Positions 1 to 8,611 of a DNA stretch of 38,656 nt are shown one piece after another. Under the pieces are notes generated by a model. That model was not told the DNA's origin, did no database searches, and worked only from the letters and a program-made list of their open reading frames with translations. Within the stretch, counting starts at the first letter, position 1, and every line of letters starts with the position of its first letter. Origin of the DNA: an uncultured Pseudomonadota bacterium (GTDB lineage Bacteria > Myxococcota_A > UBA796 > UBA9615); assembly GCA_937891735.1 (NCBI GenBank), contig CALAGR010000478.1, forward strand, positions 1 to 38,656, given 5' to 3'. The position numbers and the translations under genes are program-made.

Positions 1-2
1 TC

Positions 3-1325
3 GTTGGGCTGGCCCACGGCGCGCTCGGGCTGGGGGGGGCGGCGGCCGTCTGCGGGGTCGCCGCGGCTGCGGCGGTCGTCCGGAGGCCCACATGGTTGCC
101 CATGGCCCGGCGGGTGATGATCGTGGTGGTGGTGCTCCTCGCGGTCGGCGCCGCGAAGCTGGCCTCCATCGCGGACCTGACCACCCGCGGGACGGACTAC
201 TTCGCCGTGAACGCAGACGGCCGCTACCCATTCAGGGATGCCGCCGACGCCAAACGCTGCTTCTATTCCTCCCCCGCCTCGTTTGTAGGCCACCTGCAGC
301 GTCCACTCGCGCGGGTCACCGCCTACTACGAGCCGTCCTACCCCGAGGCGGAAGAGTACGCGCCCCTCGGTCTGACGCTGCCCCTGGTGCTCCTCTTCGG
401 GCTCGCCTCCGCCTTCGCATGGCGCCGCATGGCCCCGTGGGCCCTGCTCTGGCTGGTCTACGCGCTGTTGTGCTTCGGTCCCAACGCGATCGGCGACCCG
501 TACCGCATCTTGGTGTGGGGGCTACCAGGCTTCTCCACCCTCTCCGACCCATACAAGTACTTCAACTTCTTCCTGGTGGTTCCGGTGGCCCTGGGCTTCG
601 GGATGGCCGTGGAGCTGGCCGTCGCACGATGGGGCCGCGGGGCGCTCATGGCGGCGGGCCTGCTGTTGCTTTGGCCCGCGCTCCAGAACATGCCGCTGTG
701 GAGCACCCTGTTCTCCGCCGCCGCGGACCCGCTCCCGGTTGAGGAGACATTTTTCCAGGTCTTTCTGGAGCCGCCGCAAGACCGCGACCGATTCGAGCAC
801 CCCAAGATGTACCGGGAGTTCTTCCGACCTGACGCTGTTCGCGAGTTCTTCACGGTCCCCGCTGGGATCGGCGTGATCAACTGGTACGCCGACATCTACC
901 CACCGGAGTATCCCGTGCCGCGGTTCATGATCGATGACGCGGGGGACCCCACGCTGGTCCCTGGTTGGCGCGGAGCCGTATGGACCGATGGACCCTGCGA
1001 GGTGGCGGAGCCGACCCTGACAGCGAACCGGGTCGAGGTAGACGTAGACGTGGCAGGGACATGCACGGTCGTCATCAACCAGAACCACGACTCAGGCTTC
1101 TCCAGCGATCTCGGGACCGTGATCGAGGAGCAAGGGCTGCTCGCTGTGCGCCTGCAGGTCCCGGAGGTCGCCCCAGGCATGCATCGGGTCGTCCTGCGCT
1201 ATCGACCTCGTTGGCTGCTCGCCGCGCTCGCGACCTCGGGGATCTCCCTCGCCGCAGTGCTGGCCCTGCTCCTGCTCGGCGCGGGGCGTGGAGCGCGCTG
1301 GGCAGCGCTCGATCACGATGAGTGA
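3..1325 (+). CDS. Polytopic membrane protein, C-terminal part (5' end outside window)
   Basis: The reading frame is open from the first complete codon at base 3, so the gene almost certainly begins upstream. TTG at 96 and ATG at 102 are internal candidates, but a hydrophobic stretch precedes them in frame. At least five or six hydrophobic segments lie in the first half, including one just after base 102 and others near 370-480 and 560-690. A soluble region of about 170 residues follows, then one last hydrophobic segment and a charged tail ending in DHDE. This plan, with many membrane helices, a late extracytoplasmic beta-rich domain and a final helix, resembles YfhO-type and other large GT-C-like membrane proteins. 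The gene downstream on the other strand has the same plan and the two converge. The substrate is unknown, and the family assignment is inferred from architecture rather than a catalytic motif. Confidence 0.7.
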   Translation, partial: VGLAHGALGLGGAAAVCGVAAAAAVVRRPTWLPMARRVMIVVVVLLAVGAAKLASIADLTTRGTDYFAVNADGRYPFRDAADAKRCFYSSPASFVGHLQRPLARVTAYYEPSYPEAEEYAPLGLTLPLVLLFGLASAFAWRRMAPWALLWLVYALLCFGPNAIGDPYRILVWGLPGFSTLSDPYKYFNFFLVVPVALGFGMAVELAVARWGRGALMAAGLLLLWPALQNMPLWSTLFSAAADPLPVEETFFQVFLEPPQDRDRFEHPKMYREFFRPDAVREFFTVPAGIGVINWYADIYPPEYPVPRFMIDDAGDPTLVPGWRGAVWTDGPCEVAEPTLTANRVEVDVDVAGTCTVVINQNHDSGFSSDLGTVIEEQGLLAVRLQVPEVAPGMHRVVLRYRPRWLLAALATSGISLAAVLALLLLGAGRGARWAALDHDE

Positions 1326-1377
1326 AAGCCGCACGCCAACGCGTTGCGCATCAGCGACCACAAGTCCAACCACCTGC

Positions 1378-3738
1378 TCAAGGTGATGACCGGCGCCCGA
1401 AACGTCCAGTAGCAAGAGCGCCCCCCAAGACCAGGCCAAACAGTGACACGACCGCCGACCAGGCGAGCCCCGGCGGGCGAAACCGCCACCGCAGCGTGTG
1501 GGAGCCGGCGGCCACCAGGACCCCGGTGTGCACCTGGTTGACAGCGACGGTGGGCAGCCGTTGGGACCCGTCCAGCACCTGCCACCCGGGATGCAGCCGC
1601 TCGCCGAGCACCACCAGGGCGGGGCCCGCGGTCTCCACCTGGACATCCAGGCCGCCCTGCGCGCAGCTCACCTGGGCCCGCACGAGTCCCTCGGGGACCG
1701 GCTCCTCGACCAGCGCCGGCAGATCCGGCGAGGGCGCAGTGGCCAGCAAACGCCGCACCCGGTTGGCTTCGCTCGGCACCAGGATCGTGGACGGGGGCGA
1801 GTAGCAGCGGGGCATCATCCCGTCCACCCGCCAGACGTGGTCCATCTCATCCACCGCCACCGGGATCCGGTGCAGCGCCATCGTGCGGGCCCCGAGGCCG
1901 TCCGGCGCGAAGGTGACGGCGGCGCGGCGGGACACGGCCTGCACGTCCCACGGATCCCCGAACACCCCGGGCGGCGGATCGAAGGGCGGCAGACCGTTGA
2001 GCTCCCGCGCCAGGGGCAGCAACATGGCCGAGGCCCTGGGAGGAGCCAGCTTCGTGCGACCGGACAGGCTGCGCCAGCCATGCCCGCTGGCCAGGTGCAC
2101 GGGCCAGCGGCGGTCGAGGAGCCGGGCCTGGACCAGGGGCGCCTCCACCATCAGGTCCTCCACCTCGCCGCCCTGCGCGACGTCGTCGAAGCCCAGGCTC
2201 GGGTCGCCCCAGGTGTCAGTGAGGGAGGGCGCCGTCTCCAGTCCATCTTCCAGCAGCACCGCGAGCTCGCCGGCGTGCAGGGAGCCGTGCGCGAGGATCT
2301 CCTCCCCGCTCGCGTGGGCGCGGTCCCCCAGGCCCATCGGGCGCGACGGGACCGCGGCGTGGGTGTGCACGCCGAGCAGGGCCAGGTCGAGCGTCGTGAG
2401 GAGCAGGAGTCCGGCCATGCGCTCGGCCTGTCCTGACCAGCGACGAAGAACGAGGGCCGCGGCGGCCAGGATGAGCACCGCCCGCACGAGGCCGCCGATC
2501 CAGTGACTCCATTCGTACGCCGACCCGAAGGTCGGCCGGCCCAGCGGCGTGACCCGGGCCAGCGCGGCGACCACCATCACCCCCACCAGCAGCCCCGGCC
2601 AGCTCAGCAGGGCCTCACCCAGCTCGTCCCGGTCCATGGCGACGAGACGGTCCAGACCCAGCGCGCCGATCACCGCCGCGGGGGCCATGGCGAGGGCGTA
2701 GTACAAGATCAGGACCGGGTGGGCGAGCACGGTCAGGGGGGCCAGGATCGTGCGGACCCCGGGAATCGCGGCCGCGGTCAGCAACAGTACGGTGACGAAG
2801 GCGGCCAGGGCCGGCACGGGTCCGCGGTCCGAGCTGATTCGGCGCGCGAACGCGAAGGCGAACGTGACACCCAGCACCGCGCCGAGCCCGAACTCCCGAG
2901 CCGTCACAAACGGCTTCGGCGCCACCCAGGACGCGGCGAACGACCACGTCAGGGTCTGCACAGGCGGGATCGCCATCGCCGCGATCTGCGCGTCAGAGCC
3001 GCGGGAGGCCTGAAACTCCAGGAGCGCCGGCACGATGCCCGTGGCGCCCCCCGCCAGGCCCAGCAGGGTGAGCAGCGCCGCCCACGGAAGGGTCCGCCAG
3101 CGCAGCAGGAACCACACCGCCAGCGCGCCGCAGGCTCCCCCCGCGTGGCGGATGTCGGCCCCTGTCAGCAGCGCGGCCAGGGCGAGCCCCCCGAGCGCCG
3201 CCCACTTCAGCCGCTGCTGACGGTCCGGGGCGGACTCCAGCATGCGATGACACGCCAGGACCGCCGGAAACCACGCGAAGACGGGCATCGCGTCGGCCGG
3301 GCTCTCGATGAACAGGGCCAGTCCGAAGGGTCCGCAGGCGTACACCAGCCCTGCCGCGGTGGCCGCCGCCTCACTGGCCCCGAAGGTCCGGGCGAGCCAG
3401 CGCGCCGCCAGCAGCGCGCCGACGGCGTGGGCGACGAACGCGGCAGGCAGGGCGATCCACACGGGCAGCAGGAACCCCGGCCACATGGCGGGGTAGATGG
3501 GCCCCATCTGGTTCGCCTCGGTGTGCAGTGCCACGCCGCCCATGCGTCCGGGCACGAAGAAGGGGTTCTCGCCGCTCCAGATGGCGTGGCGCACCCACTC
3601 CCAGGTGGAGACCACGGAGTACAGGGCGTCGTCGGGCACGTCCACGCCGCGACCCAGCACGAAGGGTCCAGCCACCACGCCCAGGGCCACGATGGCGAGC
3701 GCCGCGTGGGCCCGACCGTCCCGGGCGAACCGGATCAA
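1378..3738 (-). CDS. YfhO-like large integral membrane protein
   Basis: The predicted protein has 786 residues. It opens with a hydrophobic segment, followed by a short acidic loop with the pair DD near residue 36, the position where GT-C-type glycosyltransferases carry metal- or lipid-phosphate-binding acids. About a dozen hydrophobic stretches run to roughly residue 460. A soluble domain of about 250 residues follows, then a motif of the LHPGWQ type near the C-terminus and a last membrane helix. The LHPGWQ/HTGVLV/LRWRF pattern near the end is typical of YfhO-family proteins, linked in some bacteria to glycosylation of cell-envelope polymers. The start lies 3 bases after the stop of the START-like gene, so the two are probably cotranscribed. 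The exact reaction cannot be read from the sequence. Confidence 0.75.
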   Translation of the reverse strand: MIRFARDGRAHAALAIVALGVVAGPFVLGRGVDVPDDALYSVVSTWEWVRHAIWSGENPFFVPGRMGGVALHTEANQMGPIYPAMWPGFLLPVWIALPAAFVAHAVGALLAARWLARTFGASEAAATAAGLVYACGPFGLALFIESPADAMPVFAWFPAVLACHRMLESAPDRQQRLKWAALGGLALAALLTGADIRHAGGACGALAVWFLLRWRTLPWAALLTLLGLAGGATGIVPALLEFQASRGSDAQIAAMAIPPVQTLTWSFAASWVAPKPFVTAREFGLGAVLGVTFAFAFARRISSDRGPVPALAAFVTVLLLTAAAIPGVRTILAPLTVLAHPVLILYYALAMAPAAVIGALGLDRLVAMDRDELGEALLSWPGLLVGVMVVAALARVTPLGRPTFGSAYEWSHWIGGLVRAVLILAAAALVLRRWSGQAERMAGLLLLTTLDLALLGVHTHAAVPSRPMGLGDRAHASGEEILAHGSLHAGELAVLLEDGLETAPSLTDTWGDPSLGFDDVAQGGEVEDLMVEAPLVQARLLDRRWPVHLASGHGWRSLSGRTKLAPPRASAMLLPLARELNGLPPFDPPPGVFGDPWDVQAVSRRAAVTFAPDGLGARTMALHRIPVAVDEMDHVWRVDGMMPRCYSPPSTILVPSEANRVRRLLATAPSPDLPALVEEPVPEGLVRAQVSCAQGGLDVQVETAGPALVVLGERLHPGWQVLDGSQRLPTVAVNQVHTGVLVAAGSHTLRWRFRPPGLAWSAVVSLFGLVLGGALATGRFGRRSSP

Positions 3739-3741
3739 GGT

Positions 3742-4401
3742 CTACGCCTCGACCTGCTTCTTGACGTACCTGATGTAGGACTTGAGGGATCCCTCGCTGA
3801 GGTCCTCCTCGACCCAGTCCGGGATGCTGCGCCCCGTGCTGACCCGGGTGCGGTACAGGAACCGGGTCTTGCCGGGCGCGCTGCCGGGCCAGGTGGAGAA
3901 CGAGCCGATGGTCAGCTCGATGCCGTTGTCCTTCGCCTCGTCCAGGGTCCACACGAGGTAGCCCTGATCGGCGAAGTAGTCGTGGTGGATGTGGTAGGTG
4001 ATCTCGACCCAGGCCACCTTGACCATGTACTGCATGTTGATGATGCGGTGCGGGCTGCCGCGGTCGTCCGCGTAGCGATTTGCCTCCTTGACGGCCTTGC
4101 TGCTCTGCGGGATCGACTCGAAGTCGAGCAGCACCTTCCACACGTCCTCGGGCGCGCCGTCGATCTCGATGAGGCCCGTGATGGTGCCGGCGCCGTCGGC
4201 CGCTGCGTCCCGCTCCGTGGTCAGGAACAGCTTGCCTTCGCGCAGCTTCTCCTCGTCCTTGTCGGTCAGGGTGGGCAGCTTCGGCCGGCCCGGGGTCCCG
4301 TGCGCGAACACGGGGAGCGGCAGGAGCGTAGCGCTGGACGCCGCGCCCAGGAGCAGCAGGGCGTGACGCCGCGAGATCGGAGACAGGTGGTGTGAAGCCA
4401 T
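3742..4401 (-). CDS. Exported START/SRPBCC-like lipid-binding protein
   Basis: This 219-residue protein has an N-terminal export signal with a twin arginine (SRRHALLLLG), a hydrophobic core and an AHG cleavage region, so a Tat or Sec route is plausible. The mature part carries features of the SRPBCC/START fold: an early ITGLIEIDGAPEDVWKVLLD strand-helix pattern, which is the usual 'E-I-x-A-P-x-x-V-W' entry of polyketide-cyclase-like proteins, then alternating beta strands and a long C-terminal helix (LKSYIRYVKKQVEA). Such proteins bind hydrophobic ligands in a cavity. ATG at 4401 is chosen because the longer in-frame start at 4443 would overlap the upstream symporter gene, and the export signal begins just after 4401. 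The gene sits 28 bases behind the symporter and 3 before the YfhO-like gene. The ligand is unknown. Confidence 0.75.
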   Translation of the reverse strand: MASHHLSPISRRHALLLLGAASSATLLPLPVFAHGTPGRPKLPTLTDKDEEKLREGKLFLTTERDAAADGAGTITGLIEIDGAPEDVWKVLLDFESIPQSSKAVKEANRYADDRGSPHRIINMQYMVKVAWVEITYHIHHDYFADQGYLVWTLDEAKDNGIELTIGSFSTWPGSAPGKTRFLYRTRVSTGRSIPDWVEEDLSEGSLKSYIRYVKKQVEA

Positions 4402-4429
4402 GGCGGGCACAACAGTAGCCCGGCCGCCG

Positions 4430-5794
4430 TCAGTCCCGCTCACGCCACAGGGTCAGGGGACGCCCCACCCGCAGGCCACCGAACCGCCACCAGTAGCCCA
4501 TGATCCCGGCGATGTAGGCGAGGCCCACGCCCAGGGCCATCCAGGCGGCGGCGGGATGCCCCTCGGGCCAGGCCGCGACGGTGGCGGGGATCAGGAACAG
4601 CAGGATCGGGACCGCGCCGAGGATCGCCCCCGCCGAGCCGAGCACCGCCCCCAGGGCCGCGGGGCTGCGCAGGTCCGGATCGACCACCCGGAGCAGGGCC
4701 AGACCCATGGGCAGGGTGCCCGTGGACATCCCGAACCACACCAGGGCGTGCTCGAAGGGCGCGTCCGGGAAGGCGCGGGAGCACAGCCACAGGCACAGGC
4801 ACAGCGTGACGACCCCCCCCAGCGTGGTCACCACCAGCAGCACGACCCAGTTGGCCTGCAGCACCGCCAGCTGCACCGCGACCAGCGCCGAGCAGGTCAT
4901 CCAGTCCACGGACACGCCGGAGATCCGACCCAGGCTGCGGTCGTGCAGGGGGTTGGCGGCGCCGAGTCTGCTCAGCATGGACCGGGCGCCGATGGCCACG
5001 CCCGCCCCCACGATGTAGTGAAAGCCCCAGATGGTGGCCGCGATGTCCGGCGCGAAGTACAGGGCAGCGGACAGTCCGAAGCAGACCGCCCAGGTGATCG
5101 CGTAGCACCCTCCGATGATCGCGATCTGGCGGGTGAGCACGTCGAGCCCCCCCGGCGCTGCCGCCTCGTCGGCCTCGGCCACGACGGCGTCCACGTTCGT
5201 GGTCAGCGGCGACAGCAGGCCCCGGCGCTTGCCCCAGAGCACCAGGGGCAGGCCCACGACGATGGACCAGGCGAAGCCCAGCGTGGCCACGATGAGCCCG
5301 ATCTGCGCGCCCTCGGGCATGCCGCCGGCCTCCCACACCGCCCCCAGCGACAGGGCCTGGCCGGGGCCCTGCTCGAAGCCGAGGGGCAGCATGAGGCCGA
5401 AGCCGGGGTGCAGCGTCTCGCCCAGGATCAGCCCCAGGCCGAGCACCGCCGCGAGGCCGACCACCGTCTGCATCGTGATCATGACGGGGATCCCGAGGCT
5501 GAAGGCCTTCACGCTCGCGCCCAGGCCCGCGGTGGACTTCGGCGGACTCTGCAGGGCCACCGCGATGAAGACGATGGCCAGGCCGTGATACACCACGGTC
5601 TCCAGGATCGAGCGATCCACGGGCAGCAGGTCCGCCACGTCGGGGCCGAGGAGCACGCCCAGCACGCCGGCCAGGATGCAGGCGGGGATCGCGGTGCGCC
5701 GGATCGCGGGCACCGCCCGCAGCGCCTCGGCCAGGCCCAGCAGGGCGGCGATGACGAGGGCGGTGACGAGGGCGGGGCTTTGCCAGAAGCTCAT
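4430..5794 (-). CDS. GltS-type sodium/solute symporter homologue
   Basis: A 454-residue, highly hydrophobic protein with about eleven membrane segments. It shows the inverted-repeat plan of the ESS (glutamate:Na+ symporter, GltS) family: an N-terminal half with the loop GFEQGPGQA near residues 145-155, corresponding to the Gly-rich re-entrant loop, and a second half with a similar loop GMSTGTLPMG near residue 360. It is about 50 residues longer than E. coli GltS, with an acidic linker (VVAEADEAAAPGG) between the halves. ATG at 5794 is preferred over the GTG at 5809 because GGAGGA lies 7 bases before it. The substrate could be glutamate or another carboxylate. The aromatic-degradation genes start nearby on the opposite strand, but nothing in the sequence shows aromatic acid transport. 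Confidence 0.8.
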   Translation of the reverse strand: MSFWQSPALVTALVIAALLGLAEALRAVPAIRRTAIPACILAGVLGVLLGPDVADLLPVDRSILETVVYHGLAIVFIAVALQSPPKSTAGLGASVKAFSLGIPVMITMQTVVGLAAVLGLGLILGETLHPGFGLMLPLGFEQGPGQALSLGAVWEAGGMPEGAQIGLIVATLGFAWSIVVGLPLVLWGKRRGLLSPLTTNVDAVVAEADEAAAPGGLDVLTRQIAIIGGCYAITWAVCFGLSAALYFAPDIAATIWGFHYIVGAGVAIGARSMLSRLGAANPLHDRSLGRISGVSVDWMTCSALVAVQLAVLQANWVVLLVVTTLGGVVTLCLCLWLCSRAFPDAPFEHALVWFGMSTGTLPMGLALLRVVDPDLRSPAALGAVLGSAGAILGAVPILLFLIPATVAAWPEGHPAAAWMALGVGLAYIAGIMGYWWRFGGLRVGRPLTLWRERD

Positions 5795-5976
5795 GAAGGA
5801 TCCTCCCACGGGGAGGGTTCGCCCCGCTGCTCACGGCGAGTCAATTCACGAACCGGGCCAGCTTTGCTGTCGTCGTTCGTGGACAGCCCTGGACGGGCGT
5901 GACCCACCATCGGCACAATCCGGTCCACAAAGACAACGAACGCATCGCGCCTGCGATCCCCACCCGAGGTTCCCCT
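5795..5976. other. Divergent intergenic region between symporter and cytochrome c
   Basis: This is the largest gene-free gap of the window. It must hold the promoters of both the minus-strand symporter operon and the plus-strand cytochrome c gene. On the minus strand AGTCAA at 5839-5844 reads TTGACT, a good -35 element, but no convincing -10 lies 17 bases further. It also holds an inverted repeat, listed separately, and the ribosome-binding sites of both flanking genes. No other gene is seen. Confidence 0.6.
5847..5881. promoter_or_regulatory. Inverted repeat CACGAAC-N21-GTTCGTG, possible operator
   Basis: Two perfect 7-base arms, 5847-5853 and 5875-5881, are separated by 21 bases in the divergent promoter region. 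The arm spacing fits either binding of a dimeric regulator to two half-sites about 2.5 helical turns apart or a hairpin with a long loop. One arm lies 3 bases from a TTGACT box on the minus strand. In GC-rich DNA a 7-base inverted pair over this distance can occur by chance, so the call is tentative. Confidence 0.3.
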
Positions 5977-6306
5977 GTGAAGTACGTGCTCCTGCTGCTC
6001 TGTTCCCTCTTCCTGTTCGGCACCGCCTCGGCGGCCGACGAGGCCAAGACCCAGTACGCGACCTTCTGCGTGGCCTGTCACGGCGACGCGGGCAAGGGCG
6101 ACGGCGTCGCCGGCGCGGCGCTCGATCCCAAGCCCTCGGATCTCTCCACCACGAAGATGACCGACGACGAGATGGCCAAGATCATCAAGGAGGGCGGCAC
6201 CGCGGTGGGCCGCTCGGCGATGATGTCCCCCTGGGGCGCGGTGATGGACGAGGCCCAGCTCAAGGCCATGGTCGCCTATATCCGGACCCTCGCCGCTCCG
6301 AAGTAG
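5977..6306 (+). CDS. Small periplasmic class I cytochrome c
   Basis: The 109-residue precursor has a Sec signal peptide (hydrophobic core LLLLCSLFLFG, predicted cleavage after TASA at residue 19). One haem-binding motif CVACH lies at residues 31-35. Met82 or Met83 in SAMMSPWG is the likely distal ligand, and a C-terminal helix (LKAMVAYIRTLA) completes the fold. The size and motif spacing fit a c5/c553-like electron carrier. GTG at 5977 is chosen because the signal peptide begins there and GAGG (5965-5969) is just upstream; the upstream in-frame codons would add a non-signal-like tail. The gene is alone on its strand before the benzoyl-CoA genes, 86 bases ahead of had. It could take part in respiration linked to aromatic degradation, but that is only positional inference. 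Confidence 0.85.
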   Translation: MKYVLLLLCSLFLFGTASAADEAKTQYATFCVACHGDAGKGDGVAGAALDPKPSDLSTTKMTDDEMAKIIKEGGTAVGRSAMMSPWGAVMDEAQLKAMVAYIRTLAAPK

Positions 6307-6392
6307 AGGCTCTGGCGCGCGACCCGACATCCATCAGTCAGGGCCGAACGCGCCCGGCATAGGGTTCTCCCCCAGAGGAGAGCCCCCCTGCC

Positions 6393-7484
6393 ATGTCGCC
6401 GACGTTCCTTCGCCGCTGGGTGATGACGGAGCCCGGAGCCCCGCTCCGCCCCGTCGACTCGGACCTTCCCACCCCCGACCCGGGGCAGGCGCTGGTGCAG
6501 GTCGCGGGCTGCGGCGTCTGCCACACCGATCTGGGCTTCTACTACGAGGGTGTGCGCACCCGGGCGCCGATGCCCCTGGCCCTGGGCCACGAGGTGGCGG
6601 GACGGATCGTGGCGACGGGCGAGGGCGTCACCACCCAGGTGGGCGCGGCTGTGGTGGTCCCTGCGGTGCTGCCCTGCGGCACCTGCCCCACGTGCCTGAT
6701 CGGCGACGGCACCATGTGTCCGCACCAGTTCATGCCGGGCAACGACGGGCACGGAGGCTTCGCGACCCACCTGCTGGTGCCCGCCGCGGGCCTGTGCGTC
6801 GTGCCCATGCCCGCCGACCAGTCCGACGCCAGCGCCATCGGCGGCGCGGACGTCACGCTGCGCCAGCTCTCGGTGCTCGCCGACGCGGCCTCGACTGCGT
6901 ACCAGTCCGTGCTCCGGTCCGGCCTGCAGCCCGGCGGAACGGCCGTCGTGATCGGCGCCGGCGGCGTGGGCATCTACGCCATCCAGCTCGCCGCGGCCCT
7001 GGGGGCCCGGGTGGTCGCCATCGACGTCGATGACGCGCGCCTCGCCACCGCCTCGGAGCTGGGCGCCAGCCTGACCCTGAACGCCCGGGGCGACGGGCGG
7101 GCTCTGAGCAAGGCCGTCAAGGCGTTCCACAAGGAGTCGAGCATCGCCGCCGGCAACCGGGTGTTCGAGTGCTCGGGCAACGCCGCCGGCCAGGAGCTGG
7201 CGTTCGGGCTGCTGGGGGCCGCTGGGGTCCTGATGGTGGTCGGGTACACCACCGACAAGGTCACCCTGCGCCTGTCCCGGCTGATGGCCCTGGACGCCAC
7301 CGCCCGCGGCAACTGGGGCTGCCTGCCCCGCTACTACCCCGAGCTGCTGCAGATGGTCCTGGATGGGCGCATCGCGGTGGCCCCCCTGGTTCGTGAATTC
7401 CCCCTGTCCGAGGTCCAGCAGGTGCTCGAAGCGGTGAAGGCTCACGCCATCGCCGAGCGCCCCGTGCTGGTCCCGGGCCTCTGA
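6393..7484 (+). CDS. had: 6-hydroxycyclohex-1-ene-1-carbonyl-CoA dehydrogenase
   Basis: A 363-residue zinc-type medium-chain alcohol dehydrogenase. The catalytic zinc site is Cys40 in GCGVCHTD with His66-Glu67 in LGHE. The structural zinc site has Cys95, Cys98, Cys101 and Cys109. The NAD-binding turn GAGGVG lies near residues 189-194, followed by an acidic strand end (AIDVDD) favouring NAD over NADP. Had oxidises the 6-hydroxy group made by Dch and gives the 6-oxo-enoyl-CoA. The length matches the Thauera-type enzyme. The specific substrate is assigned from context: the gene heads a run of oah, dch and bcrCBAD. ATG 6393 has AGAGGAG at 6374-6380, a rather long spacing. This is probably the first gene of the operon. 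Confidence 0.88.
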   Translation: MSPTFLRRWVMTEPGAPLRPVDSDLPTPDPGQALVQVAGCGVCHTDLGFYYEGVRTRAPMPLALGHEVAGRIVATGEGVTTQVGAAVVVPAVLPCGTCPTCLIGDGTMCPHQFMPGNDGHGGFATHLLVPAAGLCVVPMPADQSDASAIGGADVTLRQLSVLADAASTAYQSVLRSGLQPGGTAVVIGAGGVGIYAIQLAAALGARVVAIDVDDARLATASELGASLTLNARGDGRALSKAVKAFHKESSIAAGNRVFECSGNAAGQELAFGLLGAAGVLMVVGYTTDKVTLRLSRLMALDATARGNWGCLPRYYPELLQMVLDGRIAVAPLVREFPLSEVQQVLEAVKAHAIAERPVLVPGL

Positions 7485-7504
7485 CCCCCCTGAGGAGATC
7501 ACCG

Positions 7505-8611
7505 ATGACCGAGCTCGCAAACCACGATCTGAGCCCTGAGCACGCCTTTGGACAGGTGCGCTACGAGGAGCGCCCGCTGCTCCGCCCCGACGGGAGCGCC
7601 GCCCAAGGGCTGCACACCGTCTGGATCGTCCTGGACAACCCGAAGCAGTACAACAGCTACACCACGCCGATGGTCCGGGACGTCATCCACGCGTTCCGCA
7701 AGGCGTCCAACGACCGCGCCTGCGTGGCGGTGGTCTTCACCGGCGCGGGCGACAAGGCCTTCTGCACCGGCGGCAACACGAAGGAGTACGCCGAGTACTA
7801 CGCGGGCTCCCCCCAGGAGTACCGCCAGTACATGCGCCTGTTCAACGACATGGTCTCGGGGATCATGCTCTGCGACAAGCCGGTGATCTGTCGGGCCAAC
7901 GGCATGCGCGTCGGCGGCGGGCAGGAGATCGGCATGGCCTGCGACTTCACCATCGCCTCGGATCTGGCCATGTTCAGCCAGGCGGGACCGAAGCACGGCT
8001 CCGTGCCCGACGGCGGCTCCACCGACTTCCTGCCCACCTACGTCGGCATCGAGCGCGCCATGTACAGCATCACGCTGTGCGAGCCCTGGTCCGCCCACAA
8101 GTCGGTGCGCTACGGGATGATCACCGAGGCCGAGCCCGCCTTGAAGGTGGACGGCGAGTACATCGCCAACCCCCTCGTCATCACCGATCGCTACCTCGAC
8201 CACTTCGGCCGCATCGTGCACGGCGACTACAAGACGGGGGCCGAGAAGGCCGCTGGCAAGGCCCTGATGAGCCGCGGCACCGTCGATCTGTCCCGCCTGG
8301 ACGCCCGGGTCGGCCACCTCGCCTACCAGCTCGCGATGACGTTCCCGGACTGCCTGACCAAGGCGCTGGAGTCCCTGCGCAAGCACAAGCTCATCCACTG
8401 GGACACGAACAAGGAGTCCAACCGCGCGTGGCTGGCCCTGAACATGATGACCGAGGCCAACGCGGGCTTCCGGGCGTTCAACGACGGGCCCCGGGCGGAG
8501 CGTGAGGTGGACTTCCTCGACGTGCGCCGCCGTCTGGCGGAGGGCGAGCGCTGGAACGAGGACTTCATCCGCTCCACCTCGCCCCACATCAAGCCCATGG
8601 GCGCGCAGTGA
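7505..8611 (+). CDS. oah: 6-oxocyclohex-1-ene-1-carbonyl-CoA hydrolase (ring-opening)
   Basis: A 368-residue enoyl-CoA hydratase/crotonase-superfamily protein, longer than ordinary crotonases by about 100 residues, as is usual for Oah/BamA. Two blocks widely used to recognise this family are present: QYNSYTT at residues 48-54 and QEIGMA at 140-145. The oxyanion-hole strand FCTGGNTKEYA lies near residue 84. The enzyme adds water to 6-oxocyclohex-1-ene-1-carbonyl-CoA, then adds a second water to cleave the C-C bond, giving 3-hydroxypimelyl-CoA. It has a strong ribosome-binding site (GAGGAGA, 7492-7498) 20 bases after had. Its stop overlaps the GTG start of dch. Whether it is phylogenetically Oah or the BamA of obligate anaerobes cannot be told by eye. 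Confidence 0.92.
   Translation: MTELANHDLSPEHAFGQVRYEERPLLRPDGSAAQGLHTVWIVLDNPKQYNSYTTPMVRDVIHAFRKASNDRACVAVVFTGAGDKAFCTGGNTKEYAEYYAGSPQEYRQYMRLFNDMVSGIMLCDKPVICRANGMRVGGGQEIGMACDFTIASDLAMFSQAGPKHGSVPDGGSTDFLPTYVGIERAMYSITLCEPWSAHKSVRYGMITEAEPALKVDGEYIANPLVITDRYLDHFGRIVHGDYKTGAEKAAGKALMSRGTVDLSRLDARVGHLAYQLAMTFPDCLTKALESLRKHKLIHWDTNKESNRAWLALNMMTEANAGFRAFNDGPRAEREVDFLDVRRRLAEGERWNEDFIRSTSPHIKPMGAQ

Noticed and set aside
4402-4443. Longer N-terminus for the START-like protein from 4443
   Set aside because: It would overlap the symporter gene and put 14 polar residues ahead of a clear export signal; ATG 4401 gives a normal signal peptide.
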